Source of the DNA: Niallia sp. XMNu-256
GTDB lineage: Bacteria; Bacillota; Bacilli; Bacillales; Cytobacillaceae
DNA length: 64,000 bases
Direction: 5' to 3'
Assembly (NCBI RefSeq): GCF_036670015.1
Contig: NZ_CP137636.1
Span: 2,148,501-2,212,500 of the forward strand
This document shows positions 18,054 to 27,034 of this stretch, one piece after another. A model generated the notes under the pieces. It worked only from the letters and a program-made list of their open reading frames with translations. It did no database searches and was not told the origin of the DNA. How positions within the stretch are numbered: position 1 is the first letter of the stretch; each line of letters begins with the position of its first letter. The translations under genes were made by a program, and so were the position numbers.

Positions 18054-19094
18054 TTGTCTAACGAAAAACCACTTCGCGTGGATTTCCACGCTCATATTAT
18101 TCCACATGATTTTCCAGATTTAGAGGAAAAATACGGAGATAATCGATTTCCAACATTAAAGCATACATGTGATTGTGGAGCGGAAATTTACAAAGATGGC
18201 AAGGCATTCCGTAAAATCGAAGATAATGCTTGGGATCCAATAAAACGTATTGCACAAATGGATGAAGAGGGAATCGATGTTCAAGTTCTTTCTCCAATTC
18301 CAGTAACATTTACTTACTGGGCTGATGCAGAAAAATGTTTAGAGTTATCAAAAGCACAAAATGATTTTATTGCTTCGGTTGTAAAAGAATATCCGACTCG
18401 ATTTGTTGGACTAGGAACAGTTCCTTTGCAAGATGCTGACTTAGCGATTGCTGAAATGGAAAGAGCAATTAATGAATTAGGATTAAAAGGGATTGAGATT
18501 GGTAGTAATGCAAATGGAAAAACTTTAGATGATCCAGAAATCTTAAGATTTATAGAGGCTGCTGCAAAAATGGAGGTACCGATTTTTGTACACCCATGGG
18601 CTACTGTTGGAGTAGAAAGAATGCAAAATCATAATTTCATGTACTCAATTGGTATGCCATCAGAAACTGCGCTAGCTGCTGGGAGCTTAATTTTTAGTGG
18701 AATCCTAGAAAAATATCCAAACTTAAAAATATGTTTCTCACATGGCGGAGGATCATTCCCATATGTTTTAGCACGAATCGATCAGGCTTGGGAATCTTGG
18801 CCACATATTCGTACAACCGAAGAAAAACCAAGTTTCTATGCCCAAAAGCTTTATTTTGATACACTTGTTTATGATCCAAAAAACCTTCAATTTATGATTG
18901 ACAAATTTGGTACAGATAAATTGATCGCGGGATCCGACTATCCCTTTGTTTTACGTGAAGTTCCTTCTGGAAAAGTTGTCGATCTTATTGAAAATGTTTC
19001 AGCTGAAGATAAACAAAAAATGTTAGGTGACAATGCGGTTAAATTCCTTGGCTTACGTAAAGAAGATTATGTAAAAGAAGAATTAGTTAAATAA
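18054..19094 (+). CDS. Amidohydrolase-fold decarboxylase (ACMSD/PraH-like)
   Basis: 346 residues, amidohydrolase 2 family. Metal ligands: HAH in VDFHAHIIPHDF, His in VPIFVHPWATVG, His in ICFSHGGGSFPY and Asp in LIAGSDYPF. In this family the Zn-enzymes remove CO2 from 2-amino-3-carboxymuconate semialdehyde or 5-carboxy-2-hydroxymuconate semialdehyde. Start TTG 18054 fits because AGAGGAGGAAA lies just upstream and residues before it are unlike the family. It is 66 nt after the dioxygenase gene, so an operon that cleaves and then decarboxylates the ring product. Confidence 0.88.
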   Translation: MSNEKPLRVDFHAHIIPHDFPDLEEKYGDNRFPTLKHTCDCGAEIYKDGKAFRKIEDNAWDPIKRIAQMDEEGIDVQVLSPIPVTFTYWADAEKCLELSKAQNDFIASVVKEYPTRFVGLGTVPLQDADLAIAEMERAINELGLKGIEIGSNANGKTLDDPEILRFIEAAAKMEVPIFVHPWATVGVERMQNHNFMYSIGMPSETALAAGSLIFSGILEKYPNLKICFSHGGGSFPYVLARIDQAWESWPHIRTTEEKPSFYAQKLYFDTLVYDPKNLQFMIDKFGTDKLIAGSDYPFVLREVPSGKVVDLIENVSAEDKQKMLGDNAVKFLGLRKEDYVKEELVK

Positions 19095-19112
19095 CTGCAC
19101 AAAATTTGAAGA

Positions 19113-19141
19113 GAGTTCCTTATTTTTAAGGAGCTTTCTTT
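19113..19141 (+). terminator. Terminator after the amidohydrolase gene
   Basis: AGTTCCTT pairs with AAGGAGCT, followed by TTCTTTTA. Confidence 0.65.
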
Positions 19142-19182
19142 TATTCGTTTAGAACAAGAACAAGAGTAAAAACAGTAATAAT

Positions 19183-19228
19183 AAGGAACTTTTTCTATTA
19201 CGCTTATGTCGTACTAGAAAAGCTCCTT
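19183..19228 (-). terminator. Likely terminator of the minus-strand gene at 19.25 kb
   Basis: AAGGAGCTTTTCTA pairs with TAGAAAAAGTTCCTT on the minus strand, followed by a T-containing tail. It also shares the AAGGAGCT arm with the terminator just to its left. Confidence 0.5.
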
Positions 19229-19248
19229 AGTTATATTACTATAAACGG

Positions 19249-19521
19249 CTATACACATTTAAAAATAATATGCTCCTTTATCGTTGAATTTAATTTAAAC
19301 ATTACACTGTTAAACACTTCATTTTTATAGGTTTGGAGCAATGCATGCTTAAATGTAAATTGCTTAAAAAAGTAATCGATTCTACGTTTGATATATCTCA
19401 CAATCTGTTCTCTATAAATGAATTTCCTCTGCGTAATCTTTTCACGTATTTCATCTGTAATTGAAAAAATAAACTGGAGAATTGAGTATTCTGCCTTCCC
19501 GCAATATTCAACTAATTCCAC
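19249..19521 (-). CDS. Hypothetical protein, 90 aa
   Basis: Not recognised. Supported by a good AGGAGG ribosome site 8 nt before GTG 19521 and a hairpin after its stop. Basic, rich in aromatic residues (IDYFFKQFTFKHALLQTYKNE), no signal peptide. It stands alone between the catabolic pair and zupT. Confidence 0.5.
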   Translation of the reverse strand: MELVEYCGKAEYSILQFIFSITDEIREKITQRKFIYREQIVRYIKRRIDYFFKQFTFKHALLQTYKNEVFNSVMFKLNSTIKEHIIFKCV

Positions 19522-19878
19522 AGTTAAGACCTCCTTCTTGCTATGTCAATAAACTTAACGAAAATTTTACAATAAATTTACAATACTTATTATCATTTTA
19601 ATATAACTTAATTAAAAATCAACCGTTCCGACAAAAGTAGTCAAAAAGTTCATAATTAATACTATCCTTGGCAAAAATAATAAAATAATGCTTAGTTGTT
19701 GCAAAGTATACTTATCTTTCATTAAAATGTTTAGTATGAGAAACTTTTTATATAATCATGCATATATTATCTCAAAAATAAAAGCTCAAAAATTTTTTCG
19801 AAAAAAGTTGGGCGAGGTAAACATTTTATCCCTTGGACAAAATTTAGAAGGGAGTTTTTTAAAGGAGAGGAAACCGGA

Positions 19879-20685
19879 GTGGAAAATGTTCTATTAGCAT
19901 TTGCATTGACCCTATTCGCAGGCCTGGCTACTGGGATAGGAAGTTTATTAGCTTTTTTTACCTCACGTACAAACACGAAATTTTTATCACTTGCTTTAGG
20001 ATTTTCCGCAGGTGTTATGATATATGTCTCAATGATTGAGATTTTTGCGAAAGCACAAAATGCTTTAGTAAGTGAGATGGGGAAAGGACCAGGCAATTGG
20101 GTTACCGTTGGAAGCTTTTTTGCAGGTATGTTGTTGATCGCTTTAATTGACAGGTTAATTCCAAAGCAAGGGAATCCACATGAACTAAAGAAAGTGGAGG
20201 AAATGAATGATCCAAGTAAGACAACAACAGACCCCGCTTTATTAAAAATGGGGACCTTCACGGCACTTGCGATTGGAATCCACAACTTTCCTGAAGGAAT
20301 AGCTACATTTGCTTCGACCATTCAAGATCCGGCATTAGGAATTGCAATAGCATTGGCGGTTGCTATTCATAATATTCCAGAGGGGATTGCTGTATCTGTT
20401 CCGATTTATTTTGCCACAGGTAGCAAGAAAAAGGCCTTTAAGTTGTCTTTTTTATCCGGCTTAGCCGAACCAATTGGAGCACTCCTTGCCTTTTTAGTAT
20501 TGATGCCCTTTTTAAATGAAATTGTATTCGGAATAATATTTGCTGCTGTAGCAGGGATCATGGTCTTTATCTCCCTTGATGAATTATTACCTGCAGCAAA
20601 GAAATATGATGAGGCACACACCTCGATTTATGGATTAATTGCAGGGATGGCTGTAATGGCGGTTAGCCTTATCCTATTCATGTAA
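19879..20685 (+). CDS. zupT: Zinc transporter ZupT (ZIP family)
   Basis: 268 residues, eight hydrophobic segments. The ZIP metal-site motifs HNFPEG (segment IV) and HNIPEG (segment V) are both intact. Imports Zn2+ and other divalent metals across the cytoplasmic membrane. Start GTG 19879 (MENVLLAFALTLFAG) sits after AAGGAGAGG. A ~70-residue loop before segment IV is charged. Monocistronic, with its own terminator. Confidence 0.94.
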   Translation: MENVLLAFALTLFAGLATGIGSLLAFFTSRTNTKFLSLALGFSAGVMIYVSMIEIFAKAQNALVSEMGKGPGNWVTVGSFFAGMLLIALIDRLIPKQGNPHELKKVEEMNDPSKTTTDPALLKMGTFTALAIGIHNFPEGIATFASTIQDPALGIAIALAVAIHNIPEGIAVSVPIYFATGSKKKAFKLSFLSGLAEPIGALLAFLVLMPFLNEIVFGIIFAAVAGIMVFISLDELLPAAKKYDEAHTSIYGLIAGMAVMAVSLILFM

Positions 20686-20734
20686 AATTTAATTTCACTT
20701 ATATTAATAACAATGAAATATTAAAAGTAGGAAA

Positions 20735-20768
20735 AGCAACTAAAGGTTTCTCTAGTTGCTTTTTTTAC
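20735..20768 (+). terminator. Terminator after zupT
   Basis: AGCAACTA pairs with TAGTTGCT, followed by seven T. Confidence 0.88.
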
Positions 20769-20846
20769 TATTTTTTGTACATAAAAACTTAAAATATGTG
20801 CAAAAATTCAAAAGATAATAAAAGTAATTTTTAGGAGGAGTACGAT

Positions 20847-21473
20847 ATGAATATTAAAGCATGGTTAGTATCTTTATTGTTTGTAGGCATATTAGCTGGC
20901 TGTGGAGGCGGGAATGATAACGCGGGAGACAACAACAATAATGAAAATAACAATCAAACGGAAGAGCCGGCAACAGAAGCTCCGGCTGGTGAGGAAAACA
21001 CTGATACAAACCAAAATGATGAGGAAACGGCAGATAAAGGAACAGACGTAAATACGACAGCTTCAATTGTTAATGACGCAGATGCTTTTGTCAAAGCAGT
21101 TAGTGAAAATGGAACTTGGATTATTGCTACATTGAGAGATTTAAATATTGATAAAGATGTGGTAGTTGCAGGAGAATTTCATGACAAAAACGATGCATCA
21201 AAAGAGTTATACCGTAAGATAGCACCATATGAACAAGATGAAAATCGTAATATCACAAAAGAATATACCATTACAGTACCAAAAATGACGATTCAAAGTC
21301 CGAATACAAAAATCGCTCCTGGAACAATTAAAGGAGACGTTTATGTCGAAGTTAAGGGATTTAATCTTCCTGATGGGGCAACAATTGGCGGAAACATCTT
21401 CTATGCAAATGAAGAAGTAAAAGATTCGGCTGTCATTGAAGGTGATATTACTGGAACGGAAACTGTCCAGTAA
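20847..21473 (+). CDS. Lipoprotein of unknown function
   Basis: 208 residues. Type II signal peptide with lipobox LAGC (residues ~16-19), so the mature protein would be lipid-anchored on the outer face of the membrane. A low-complexity Asn/Glu/Thr linker (~20-70) precedes a globular domain with repeated beta-like turns (VVVAGEFHD, GTIKGDVYVEVKG, ATIGGNIFYANEEV, VIEGDITG), resembling a short beta-helix of the polymer-forming type. RBS AGGAGGAG. Function not recognised. Confidence 0.85.
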   Translation: MNIKAWLVSLLFVGILAGCGGGNDNAGDNNNNENNNQTEEPATEAPAGEENTDTNQNDEETADKGTDVNTTASIVNDADAFVKAVSENGTWIIATLRDLNIDKDVVVAGEFHDKNDASKELYRKIAPYEQDENRNITKEYTITVPKMTIQSPNTKIAPGTIKGDVYVEVKGFNLPDGATIGGNIFYANEEVKDSAVIEGDITGTETVQ

Positions 21474-21490
21474 ATCATATTAAATAATAA

Positions 21491-21536
21491 CTCAAGAAGA
21501 TTGACTACAAGGGTAGTTTGGCTTCTTGGGTTTTTT
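21491..21536 (+). terminator. Terminator after the lipoprotein gene
   Basis: CTCAAGAAG pairs with CTTCTTGGG, followed by TTTTTTATT. Confidence 0.82.
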
Positions 21537-21656
21537 ATTATTTAGGAGAATATTGCTTACCATTTCATTTGTATGAAGACTACGCTTAGAAAACTTGTCC
21601 TTCTTTTTAGGTATCCCGCATATATTATGTGAGAGTATCATTTCAGGAGGGATAAG

Positions 21657-21932
21657 ATGTTCCATTTAATCGAAAAGACTATTTTAGGGATGGCATTTCT
21701 ACGTATGTTTTCGGGAAGCCTTGAAATTTTCGTAGCTCTAATGTTCATTAAATACAACGATATTGAGAAAGCGTTAGTAATCAATAGTTCATTAGCTTTA
21801 GTGGGACCAATTATTCTACTCCTCACAACGACAATCGGTTTAGTGGGTATGGCTGAGAAAATTTCGATCACAAAAATTATTTGGGTTTTTGGAGGCGTTG
21901 CTTGCATTATTTATGGAGTAAAAAGTAACTAG
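21657..21932 (+). CDS. yqhV: YqhV-like small membrane protein (DUF2619)
   Basis: 91 residues with three hydrophobic segments. The pattern LRMFSGSLEIFVALMFIKYN, EKALVINSSLALVGP and VFGGVACIIYGV matches the YqhV family of Bacillus, found beside sporulation stage III genes in B. subtilis. Role unknown. AGGAGGGA ribosome site precedes ATG 21657. The context here differs from the spoIIIA locus. Confidence 0.8.
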   Translation: MFHLIEKTILGMAFLRMFSGSLEIFVALMFIKYNDIEKALVINSSLALVGPIILLLTTTIGLVGMAEKISITKIIWVFGGVACIIYGVKSN

Positions 21933-22077
21933 TTTTGGAATTATTCCTCCATAGGCTATTTCTCTCTATTTATATGTGACTTTTGAGGTAAATTCGTAAA
22001 TGGGTACGAAATATGTCGAAAATCATGTATAATATGTAAATGCAGATGACAGATTATTAGTTGAGGAGGATAATAGA

Positions 22078-22464
22078 ATGATGGAATGGGCTTTGGCCTT
22101 CTTATTTGGTGCAGCTGTTTTGCTGTTCATTTTATCGTTTAGTAAAAATAAGCAGGCTTCCAATCAGATGGAGAAGCAATTAGAAGAAATTACTTTTACT
22201 TATATGGAAGAAGTTAATAAGTTACAACAACAAATTCGGAACTTGGAATTAGATGCTGAAATCACTGCTGTTCAAGCTGGATTCAATCATCCAAATGGAC
22301 AACAGCGTGCCTTATTTCGAGAAATCCTTGACCTACATAAACGTGGTTATTCAATTGAAAGTATCGCATTAAAGAAGCGTTTATCTGTAGATGAAATAGA
22401 AGAGTTCCTTTCCCCTTTTAAACAAGGTAAACCTGAAGGAGGGGAAGTTGCTCATGACATCTAA
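22078..22464 (+). CDS. Membrane-anchored coiled-coil protein with C-terminal HTH-like segment (SwrB-like architecture)
   Basis: 128 residues. One N-terminal membrane helix (ALAFLFGAAVLLFILSF), a coiled coil (~25-65) and a C-terminal LHKRGYSIESIALKKRLSVDEIEEFL helix pair that resembles a helix-turn-helix. This layout is seen in SwrB-type Bacillus proteins, but sequence identity was not checked. RBS GAGGAGGA. Its last 11 nt overlap the next gene, so the two are co-translated. Confidence 0.75.
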   Translation: MMEWALAFLFGAAVLLFILSFSKNKQASNQMEKQLEEITFTYMEEVNKLQQQIRNLELDAEITAVQAGFNHPNGQQRALFREILDLHKRGYSIESIALKKRLSVDEIEEFLSPFKQGKPEGGEVAHDI

Positions 22465-22933
22465 TACAATCCGAAGCTTTGCCTTAGGGATTCTAATTGC
22501 TTCAGGAGTCTTGGGGGCAGTCTATTTTTTAGAGCCTAAGGAAGCCGGCAGTAATGAAACAAAAGAAGCAAAAACGGTTGTAGAGACTCCATCTGCTGAT
22601 GAAATGAAAAACCACCTTGCAAAAGAAGGTTATCTGGTCCGTACGGAAGCAGAATGGAACGATCAGCTTGCAGCTGCTAAAGCAGAACAAAGTGAGAACC
22701 AAGCAGCACCTACAGAAGAAAAGGTCATTTACCGAACGATGATATCTGTTTCTTCAGGGATGACTAGTATTGATGTAGGTAGAGCACTAGAGAAAACGAA
22801 TATTATAGAAAATGCCTTTGCTTTTTCGAAAGAAGTTGAAAAAAGAGGAGTGTCTAACGGATTACGCCCAGGCATGTACGAAGTCAGCAGCGAAATGTCC
22901 TTAGATGAAATTATTTCAACTATTTTCAAGTAA
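22454..22933 (+). CDS. Membrane protein with MltG/YceG N-terminal-like domain
   Basis: 159 residues. An N-terminal membrane helix (~8-25), an acidic linker, and a C-terminal ~65-residue LysM-like YceG domain (ISVSSGMTSIDVGRALEKTN... LRPGMYEVSSEMSLDEIISTI). The lytic transglycosylase catalytic domain of MltG is absent, so this is probably a non-catalytic relative. ATG 22454 is chosen, with GGAGGGG about 9 nt upstream. Forms a pair with the gene before it. Confidence 0.72.
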   Translation: MTSNTIRSFALGILIASGVLGAVYFLEPKEAGSNETKEAKTVVETPSADEMKNHLAKEGYLVRTEAEWNDQLAAAKAEQSENQAAPTEEKVIYRTMISVSSGMTSIDVGRALEKTNIIENAFAFSKEVEKRGVSNGLRPGMYEVSSEMSLDEIISTIFK

Positions 22934-22960
22934 ACATATTATGTAAACTAGGCTAGGTGA

Positions 22961-22997
22961 AGAGGTGTCCACTTAAAACTGGATGCCTCTTTTTTTG
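22961..22997 (+). terminator. Terminator after the MltG-like gene
   Basis: AGAGGTGTCC pairs with GGATGCCTCT, followed by seven T. Confidence 0.9.
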
Positions 22998-23637
22998 TTT
23001 GAAACAACTACTTAAAACTTACTACACTATGTGCTAAATACATAAATCAATTAATATTCCTCGCTCATTTCATTGAGGATAATCAATAATTGAACACGCA
23101 AGGTAGTTAGTATAAATAAATTATATTGGTTAGAAAGTGTTCCAGGATTTACTTCGTGTAACTGACAGTTTAGAGAACATGGATTCCATTTAAGGGTTAG
23201 TAAATCATGGATTTCGAAGCGATGTATGTTTATGTTTGTGATCCATGAAGCGGGATTCGTGTAAGTTATTTATAAATGGCTAGCTTATTTTTAGGAGTGA
23301 ATTGAGTGGACAATCGATGAGGTGGATGTGAACTTTACATCTTATAGAGATCCAATCGATACGACACCAGAAAATTATCCAATAACAATATACATTTCAA
23401 TTATGATCAAAATGACTCTATGGCAAGTAGTTAGGAGTCTTTTTGATTTTAATAAGCTTGAATTAGATCGTAATATTCCAGAACCTAGCGGCTTAATAGT
23501 GTTTACACTTTATATATGGTAATATACAACTATCAAAATTTCATATATTTCCAATTTTTTTCCCGTATTAATAATTTAATAGATTGGAATAGAACAACCC
23601 AGAAAATTTAATAAGCGTTTAAAGGATGGTTATTTAG
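22998..23637. other. 640-nt stretch without a convincing gene
   Basis: Contains one decayed VYLAH-repeat copy (23023-23047). An open frame at 23322-23522 has a GTG start but no family or motif support. Otherwise AT-rich sequence with nothing recognisable. Confidence 0.6.
23023..23047 (-). repeat. VYLAH repeat, copy 1 (decayed)
   Basis: CACTATGTGCTAAATACA core. On the minus strand it reads MYLAHSVVSFK then stop; a TGA lies just upstream in the same frame, so no gene remains. Confidence 0.6.
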
Positions 23638-24852
23638 ATGAATCAAAGTCAGACAAGCTCGATGCTATTAAGGAAAAACAAATCAAAACGGTTATGGATG
23701 GCCATTCTTTTGGGATCTTTTGCTGCAATCGCTCCATTATCAACAGATATGTATTTGCCATCATTGCCGGCATTAGCAGAGGATTTGCAAAGTAATACAT
23801 CTGTCGCGCAGCTTACATTAACTGCAAGCTTTCTAGGGATGGGATTGGGACAGTTATGGCTTGGAACGTTGAGTGATCAAAGGGGGCGGCGTATTCCCTT
23901 GATTATTTCTTTATCCGTTTTTTGTTTGTCCTCATTTTTATGTACCATTGCATCTTCCATTGAAATGTTGATTGTCCTCCGGTTTATCCAAGGTGTTTCA
24001 GGAGCTGGTGGAATGGTTATATCCCGTGCCATCGTTCGGGATTTATACAGTGGAACTGAGTTAACAAAGTTTTTCGCCTTGTTAATGTTGATCAATGGGG
24101 CAGCCCCTATTTTAGCTCCGGTCGTTGGGGGACAGCTTCTGCAGTATACCTCTTGGCGTGGGATTTTTGTTGTATTAGGGATTTTAGGGATGTTGATGGT
24201 AACAGCTGCTGTCTTTAGCATTCAGGAAACACTTTTACCAGAAAACCGTATTGCGAGCGGATTAAAGAATACACTTCTGACTTTAAGAGGCCTTCTTAGA
24301 GACCGGGTATTTGTGGGATACATGTTCACACAAGGTTTTGTCACTGCAGCAATGTTTGCCTATATTTCCGGATCGCCATTTGTGATTCAAAATATTTACG
24401 GCGCTTCCCCGCAGATGTTCAGTTTTATTTTTGCGATAAATGGCTTGGGCATTATTCTTGCCAGTCAAACTACAGGCAGGTTAGCTGGAAAGGTCAAAGA
24501 AACAACTCTTCTAAAGGTAGGGTTATGCATTGCATCATTTGGCGGATTGTTACTTGTTGCTATGCTCACATTAGGAATCGGGCTTATTGGAGTGTTGATC
24601 TCTTTATTCTTTGTTGTATCAAGTGTGGGGATTGTTGGGACTTCAGTCTTTTCATTAGCGATGGAAAGTCAAGGGAAATCAGCTGGTAGTGCTGCAGCCT
24701 TCCTAGGATTAATGCCTTTCTTTTTAGGGTCGATTATGGCTCCATTAGTAGGGATCGGTAACGGACAAACAGCCTGGCCAATGGCTATTGTAATCCTAAT
24801 GTGTGAAATGATTGCTGTGATGTCATATTTATTTCTTGTCAATAAAAAATGA
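23638..24852 (+). CDS. Bcr/CflA-family MFS drug efflux transporter
   Basis: 404 residues, twelve predicted membrane helices. Family signatures: PLSTDMYLPSLPALAEDL in helix 1, the MFS motif A region GQLWLGTLSDQRGRR, RFIQGVSGAGGMVISRAIVRD and GAAPILAPVVGGQL. These proton-driven pumps export drugs such as bicyclomycin or chloramphenicol, or sulfonamides and metabolites. RBS AAGGATGG. Stands alone with its own terminator; the substrate is not predictable. Confidence 0.92.
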   Translation: MNQSQTSSMLLRKNKSKRLWMAILLGSFAAIAPLSTDMYLPSLPALAEDLQSNTSVAQLTLTASFLGMGLGQLWLGTLSDQRGRRIPLIISLSVFCLSSFLCTIASSIEMLIVLRFIQGVSGAGGMVISRAIVRDLYSGTELTKFFALLMLINGAAPILAPVVGGQLLQYTSWRGIFVVLGILGMLMVTAAVFSIQETLLPENRIASGLKNTLLTLRGLLRDRVFVGYMFTQGFVTAAMFAYISGSPFVIQNIYGASPQMFSFIFAINGLGIILASQTTGRLAGKVKETTLLKVGLCIASFGGLLLVAMLTLGIGLIGVLISLFFVVSSVGIVGTSVFSLAMESQGKSAGSAAAFLGLMPFFLGSIMAPLVGIGNGQTAWPMAIVILMCEMIAVMSYLFLVNKK

Positions 24853-24858
24853 ATAAAC

Positions 24859-24905
24859 AGTGTAAATGGGACCTAGTTTCTGGGTCCTATTTACACTGTT
24901 TTTAT
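24859..24905 (+). terminator. Terminator after the MFS gene
   Basis: CAGTGTAAAT-GGACC pairs with GGTCC-ATTTACACTG, followed by TTTTTA. Confidence 0.9.
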
Positions 24906-24976
24906 AGATTAGAAGTTATTAAAATTGAATCGCCATATATTTCGATGCTGACACAGACTTGGATAAAAGCCAATAA

Positions 24977-25330
24977 AAAAACGGGGGGAGAGTTAACCAT
25001 TTTTTCCTTGGCTTGCCTCTTGGGGTTGTAGGAAACTCAGCATGGAGTTACAGAGGAACTGGAGCAAAAATCATTAAGACGAACGTGTTTTTTTATGACG
25101 GATCTTTCGGAGAAAATGATTCTAAAAAACAAAGAAAAGCGAAAAAGATTATAAATTCATAGAAAGGAGCACCATTAAGTTACCTATTGTTTTTACTAAT
25201 CTGGTTGCTCGTACTTTACAAAACCAATTGGGATCAAGTGCAACCCATCCGACTGTACGATGGTTATTTGTATATTACAGAATCCTCAAAGATGGGGTGT
25301 GGCGAATTAAGGTCGAGAAGAAAGGTTTAA
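24977..25330 (+). pseudogene. Gene remnant(s), one frame interrupted by a TAG
   Basis: In a single frame, protein-like sequence (GVVGNSAWSYRGTGAK, TNVFFYDGSFGENDSKKQ) runs to a TAG at 25160-25162 and resumes with a hydrophobic stretch (YLLFLLIWLLVLYKTNWDQ) and PIRLYDGYLYITESS to a TAA at 25328. Neither half has a normal start codon with a ribosome site, although AAAGGAG follows the TAG without an ATG. Not recognised; it may be two decayed small genes. Confidence 0.4.
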
Positions 25331-25735
25331 CTCTGTACGGGTTGCAATAATTTGTTAACATAATAAATGTTATGTAAATCGCTGTAAGTGGTGTCCTTAA
25401 TAATGGATATCTCTTGTTTTTATATGAATAAAAATATTGATAAATACTCTTCTAAATACATTATGTGCTAAGTACACAGTTATAAATTATATCCCCTTGT
25501 ACATAATTCAATGGAAACCGTTATCAACCCTCGTTAATGAACTAAAATATAAGAATTCTATATTTGGTGTCCGTCTTTCAGCTTAAAAGTTGGTTGAATT
25601 ATACCGTGCTGTTTTCAGGAAGAAATTATTCTAAATAACTGCAAACTAATCTATTCATTTATCATTGTAATTTCAACACAAAAAACTGCAACATACATAA
25701 TATAAAGCATAATTATGGTTCTGGGGTTGGTATTA
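25331..25735. other. 405-nt stretch without a gene
   Basis: Holds a decayed VYLAH-repeat copy (25458-25484) and AT-rich sequence; no open frame with a ribosome site. Confidence 0.6.
25458..25484 (-). repeat. VYLAH repeat, copy 2 (decayed)
   Basis: ATTATGTGCTAAGTACACAG core; the minus strand reads TVYLAHNVFRR. The frame upstream is closed by a stop, so it is a remnant. Confidence 0.6.
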
Positions 25736-26146
25736 ATGGAACAACGACAAACTAAAGGGAATCAAAAACAAAATGAAAGTAAATTTAAAAATCAACAGTT
25801 TTTACAATATGAAAAAGTGGTAGAACTTGGACTATGGACCCAAGTTATCGGTCAGTTTATTGAAATTAAAGGCTTATCAGGGTTGTTATCCTTGGAGAAA
25901 GATGAGAGCGTAGCGGGTGAACAACAAATCCTTACTGGGGTTTGGATAAAAACTATTGGCCAAATTTTAGAGGCGATCTCTGTATCTAAACAAATACGAG
26001 AAACAGATATTATAAAACGTTTAGAGGAGCAGAAAGTTGCAATTACAGGAGATCTACTCGTAGCAATTGGAGCTGCTTTAGAAGTGGACGGAGGAATTCG
26101 TGTTCTTCGAGAGGAGAAGGCTGAGACACAACGCATTGTTCCATAA
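25736..26146 (+). CDS. Repetitive small protein (DUF6944-like)
   Basis: 136 residues made of three related segments: LGLWTQVIGQFIEIKGLSG, TGVWIKTIGQILEAISVSK and TGDLLVAIGAALEVDGGI, each separated by a charged linker. Such glycine/aromatic tandem repeats occur in uncharacterised Bacillus proteins; the DUF6944 link is from memory. No signal peptide. ATG 25736 has GGGGTTGG about 5 nt upstream; an in-frame ATG at 25715 has no ribosome site. Confidence 0.65.
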   Translation: MEQRQTKGNQKQNESKFKNQQFLQYEKVVELGLWTQVIGQFIEIKGLSGLLSLEKDESVAGEQQILTGVWIKTIGQILEAISVSKQIRETDIIKRLEEQKVAITGDLLVAIGAALEVDGGIRVLREEKAETQRIVP

Positions 26147-26321
26147 ACCTAGTAAATTATCAAATTAATTTATCATTATAGTAGTTTCTTCAATTATTCT
26201 GCCCTCATATAATGTTAAATTTAAATTAAATAAAAAAATTTCTTGTAAAAAAGTTTATAGTCATTCTGCATTTAAAGTTACTGGATTATAATTAATAAAA
26301 GGGCAGAATGGAGAACTAAAA

Positions 26322-26884
26322 ATGAAAAATATTTCACTACTCATTATTGTATTAATTGTTTTAGTTATAGCGGGATGTGGAAGGGACGTTTCAACATTTG
26401 AAAATGCAATTAAAGGACATTGACATCGACAGATAAAAACAATAACCAAACAGTCTTATACATTAGTTCAAACGAATTTATTTTAGTTAATATCGGAATT
26501 AAAGAAATATTTAATTATAAAGTGCTGAGAACTGTTGAGAAAGCGGGTATACTCAAATATATAGAAATCGACCAGGGATAGATGAAGTCAGTAAAGTGGA
26601 TTTATAGTTTTTTAAAGATGATGCAAAAAGGATTGAAGTAGCAAAATCTCTGTCGACATTAAATGAACCTGATGTAGCATTAGGCGAAGAAGATGGAAAC
26701 GAACAAATTTTTAAATATGTTGATAATAAGGAACAACCTTATAAATATTGGAATCGCATTAAAAAAATAATCACTTTTTCTGTTGGTCGCCAAGCAGAAT
26801 GAGTGGTTTTTATATTTTGAAGGTGATTATAAAGCTCTTGTTTTATCCTGCTTTGAAGATATAAGAGTTGAATCTCTTGCTTAA
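26322..26884 (+). pseudogene. Decayed lipoprotein gene
   Basis: Starts with a clean lipoprotein signal (MKNISLLIIVLIVLVIAGC) behind GGAGAAC, then breaks at a TGA near 26418. The protein continues in other frames: NNNQTVLYISSNEFILVNIG, then FFKDDAKRIEVAKSLS after a TAG near 26607, and finally LLVAKQNEWFLYFEGDYKALVLSCF to the TAA at 26882. At least three frame changes and two stops. The parent family is not recognised. Confidence 0.7.
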
Positions 26885-26990
26885 ACTAGACAATTAATAG
26901 ACTATTATTAATAGAAGAGATATTTCTTTCTGTTTGAAAACTGCCTAGTTTTTCTGTAAACTTGTATCCGCTGATAGTTTTAGTTTTTAA

Positions 26991-27017
26991 GTGAATTGGG
27001 TTGATACGACAATTCAC
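26991..27017. promoter_or_regulatory. Inverted repeat upstream of the BmrCD-like operon
   Basis: GTGAATTG and CAATTCAC flank 11 nt. Could be an operator or the first stem of an RNA leader; it overlaps a possible -35 element (TTGATA). Confidence 0.45.
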
Positions 27018-27034
27018 ATCATTTAGTAGTTAAA

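Noticed and set aside
19688-19897. 69-aa open frame before zupT
   Set aside because: No ribosome site; it overlaps the zupT start region and looks like AT-rich chance coding.
23322-23522. 66-aa open frame as a gene
   Set aside because: Starts with GTG without a clear spacing to a ribosome site and shows no family or low-complexity features of a real protein.
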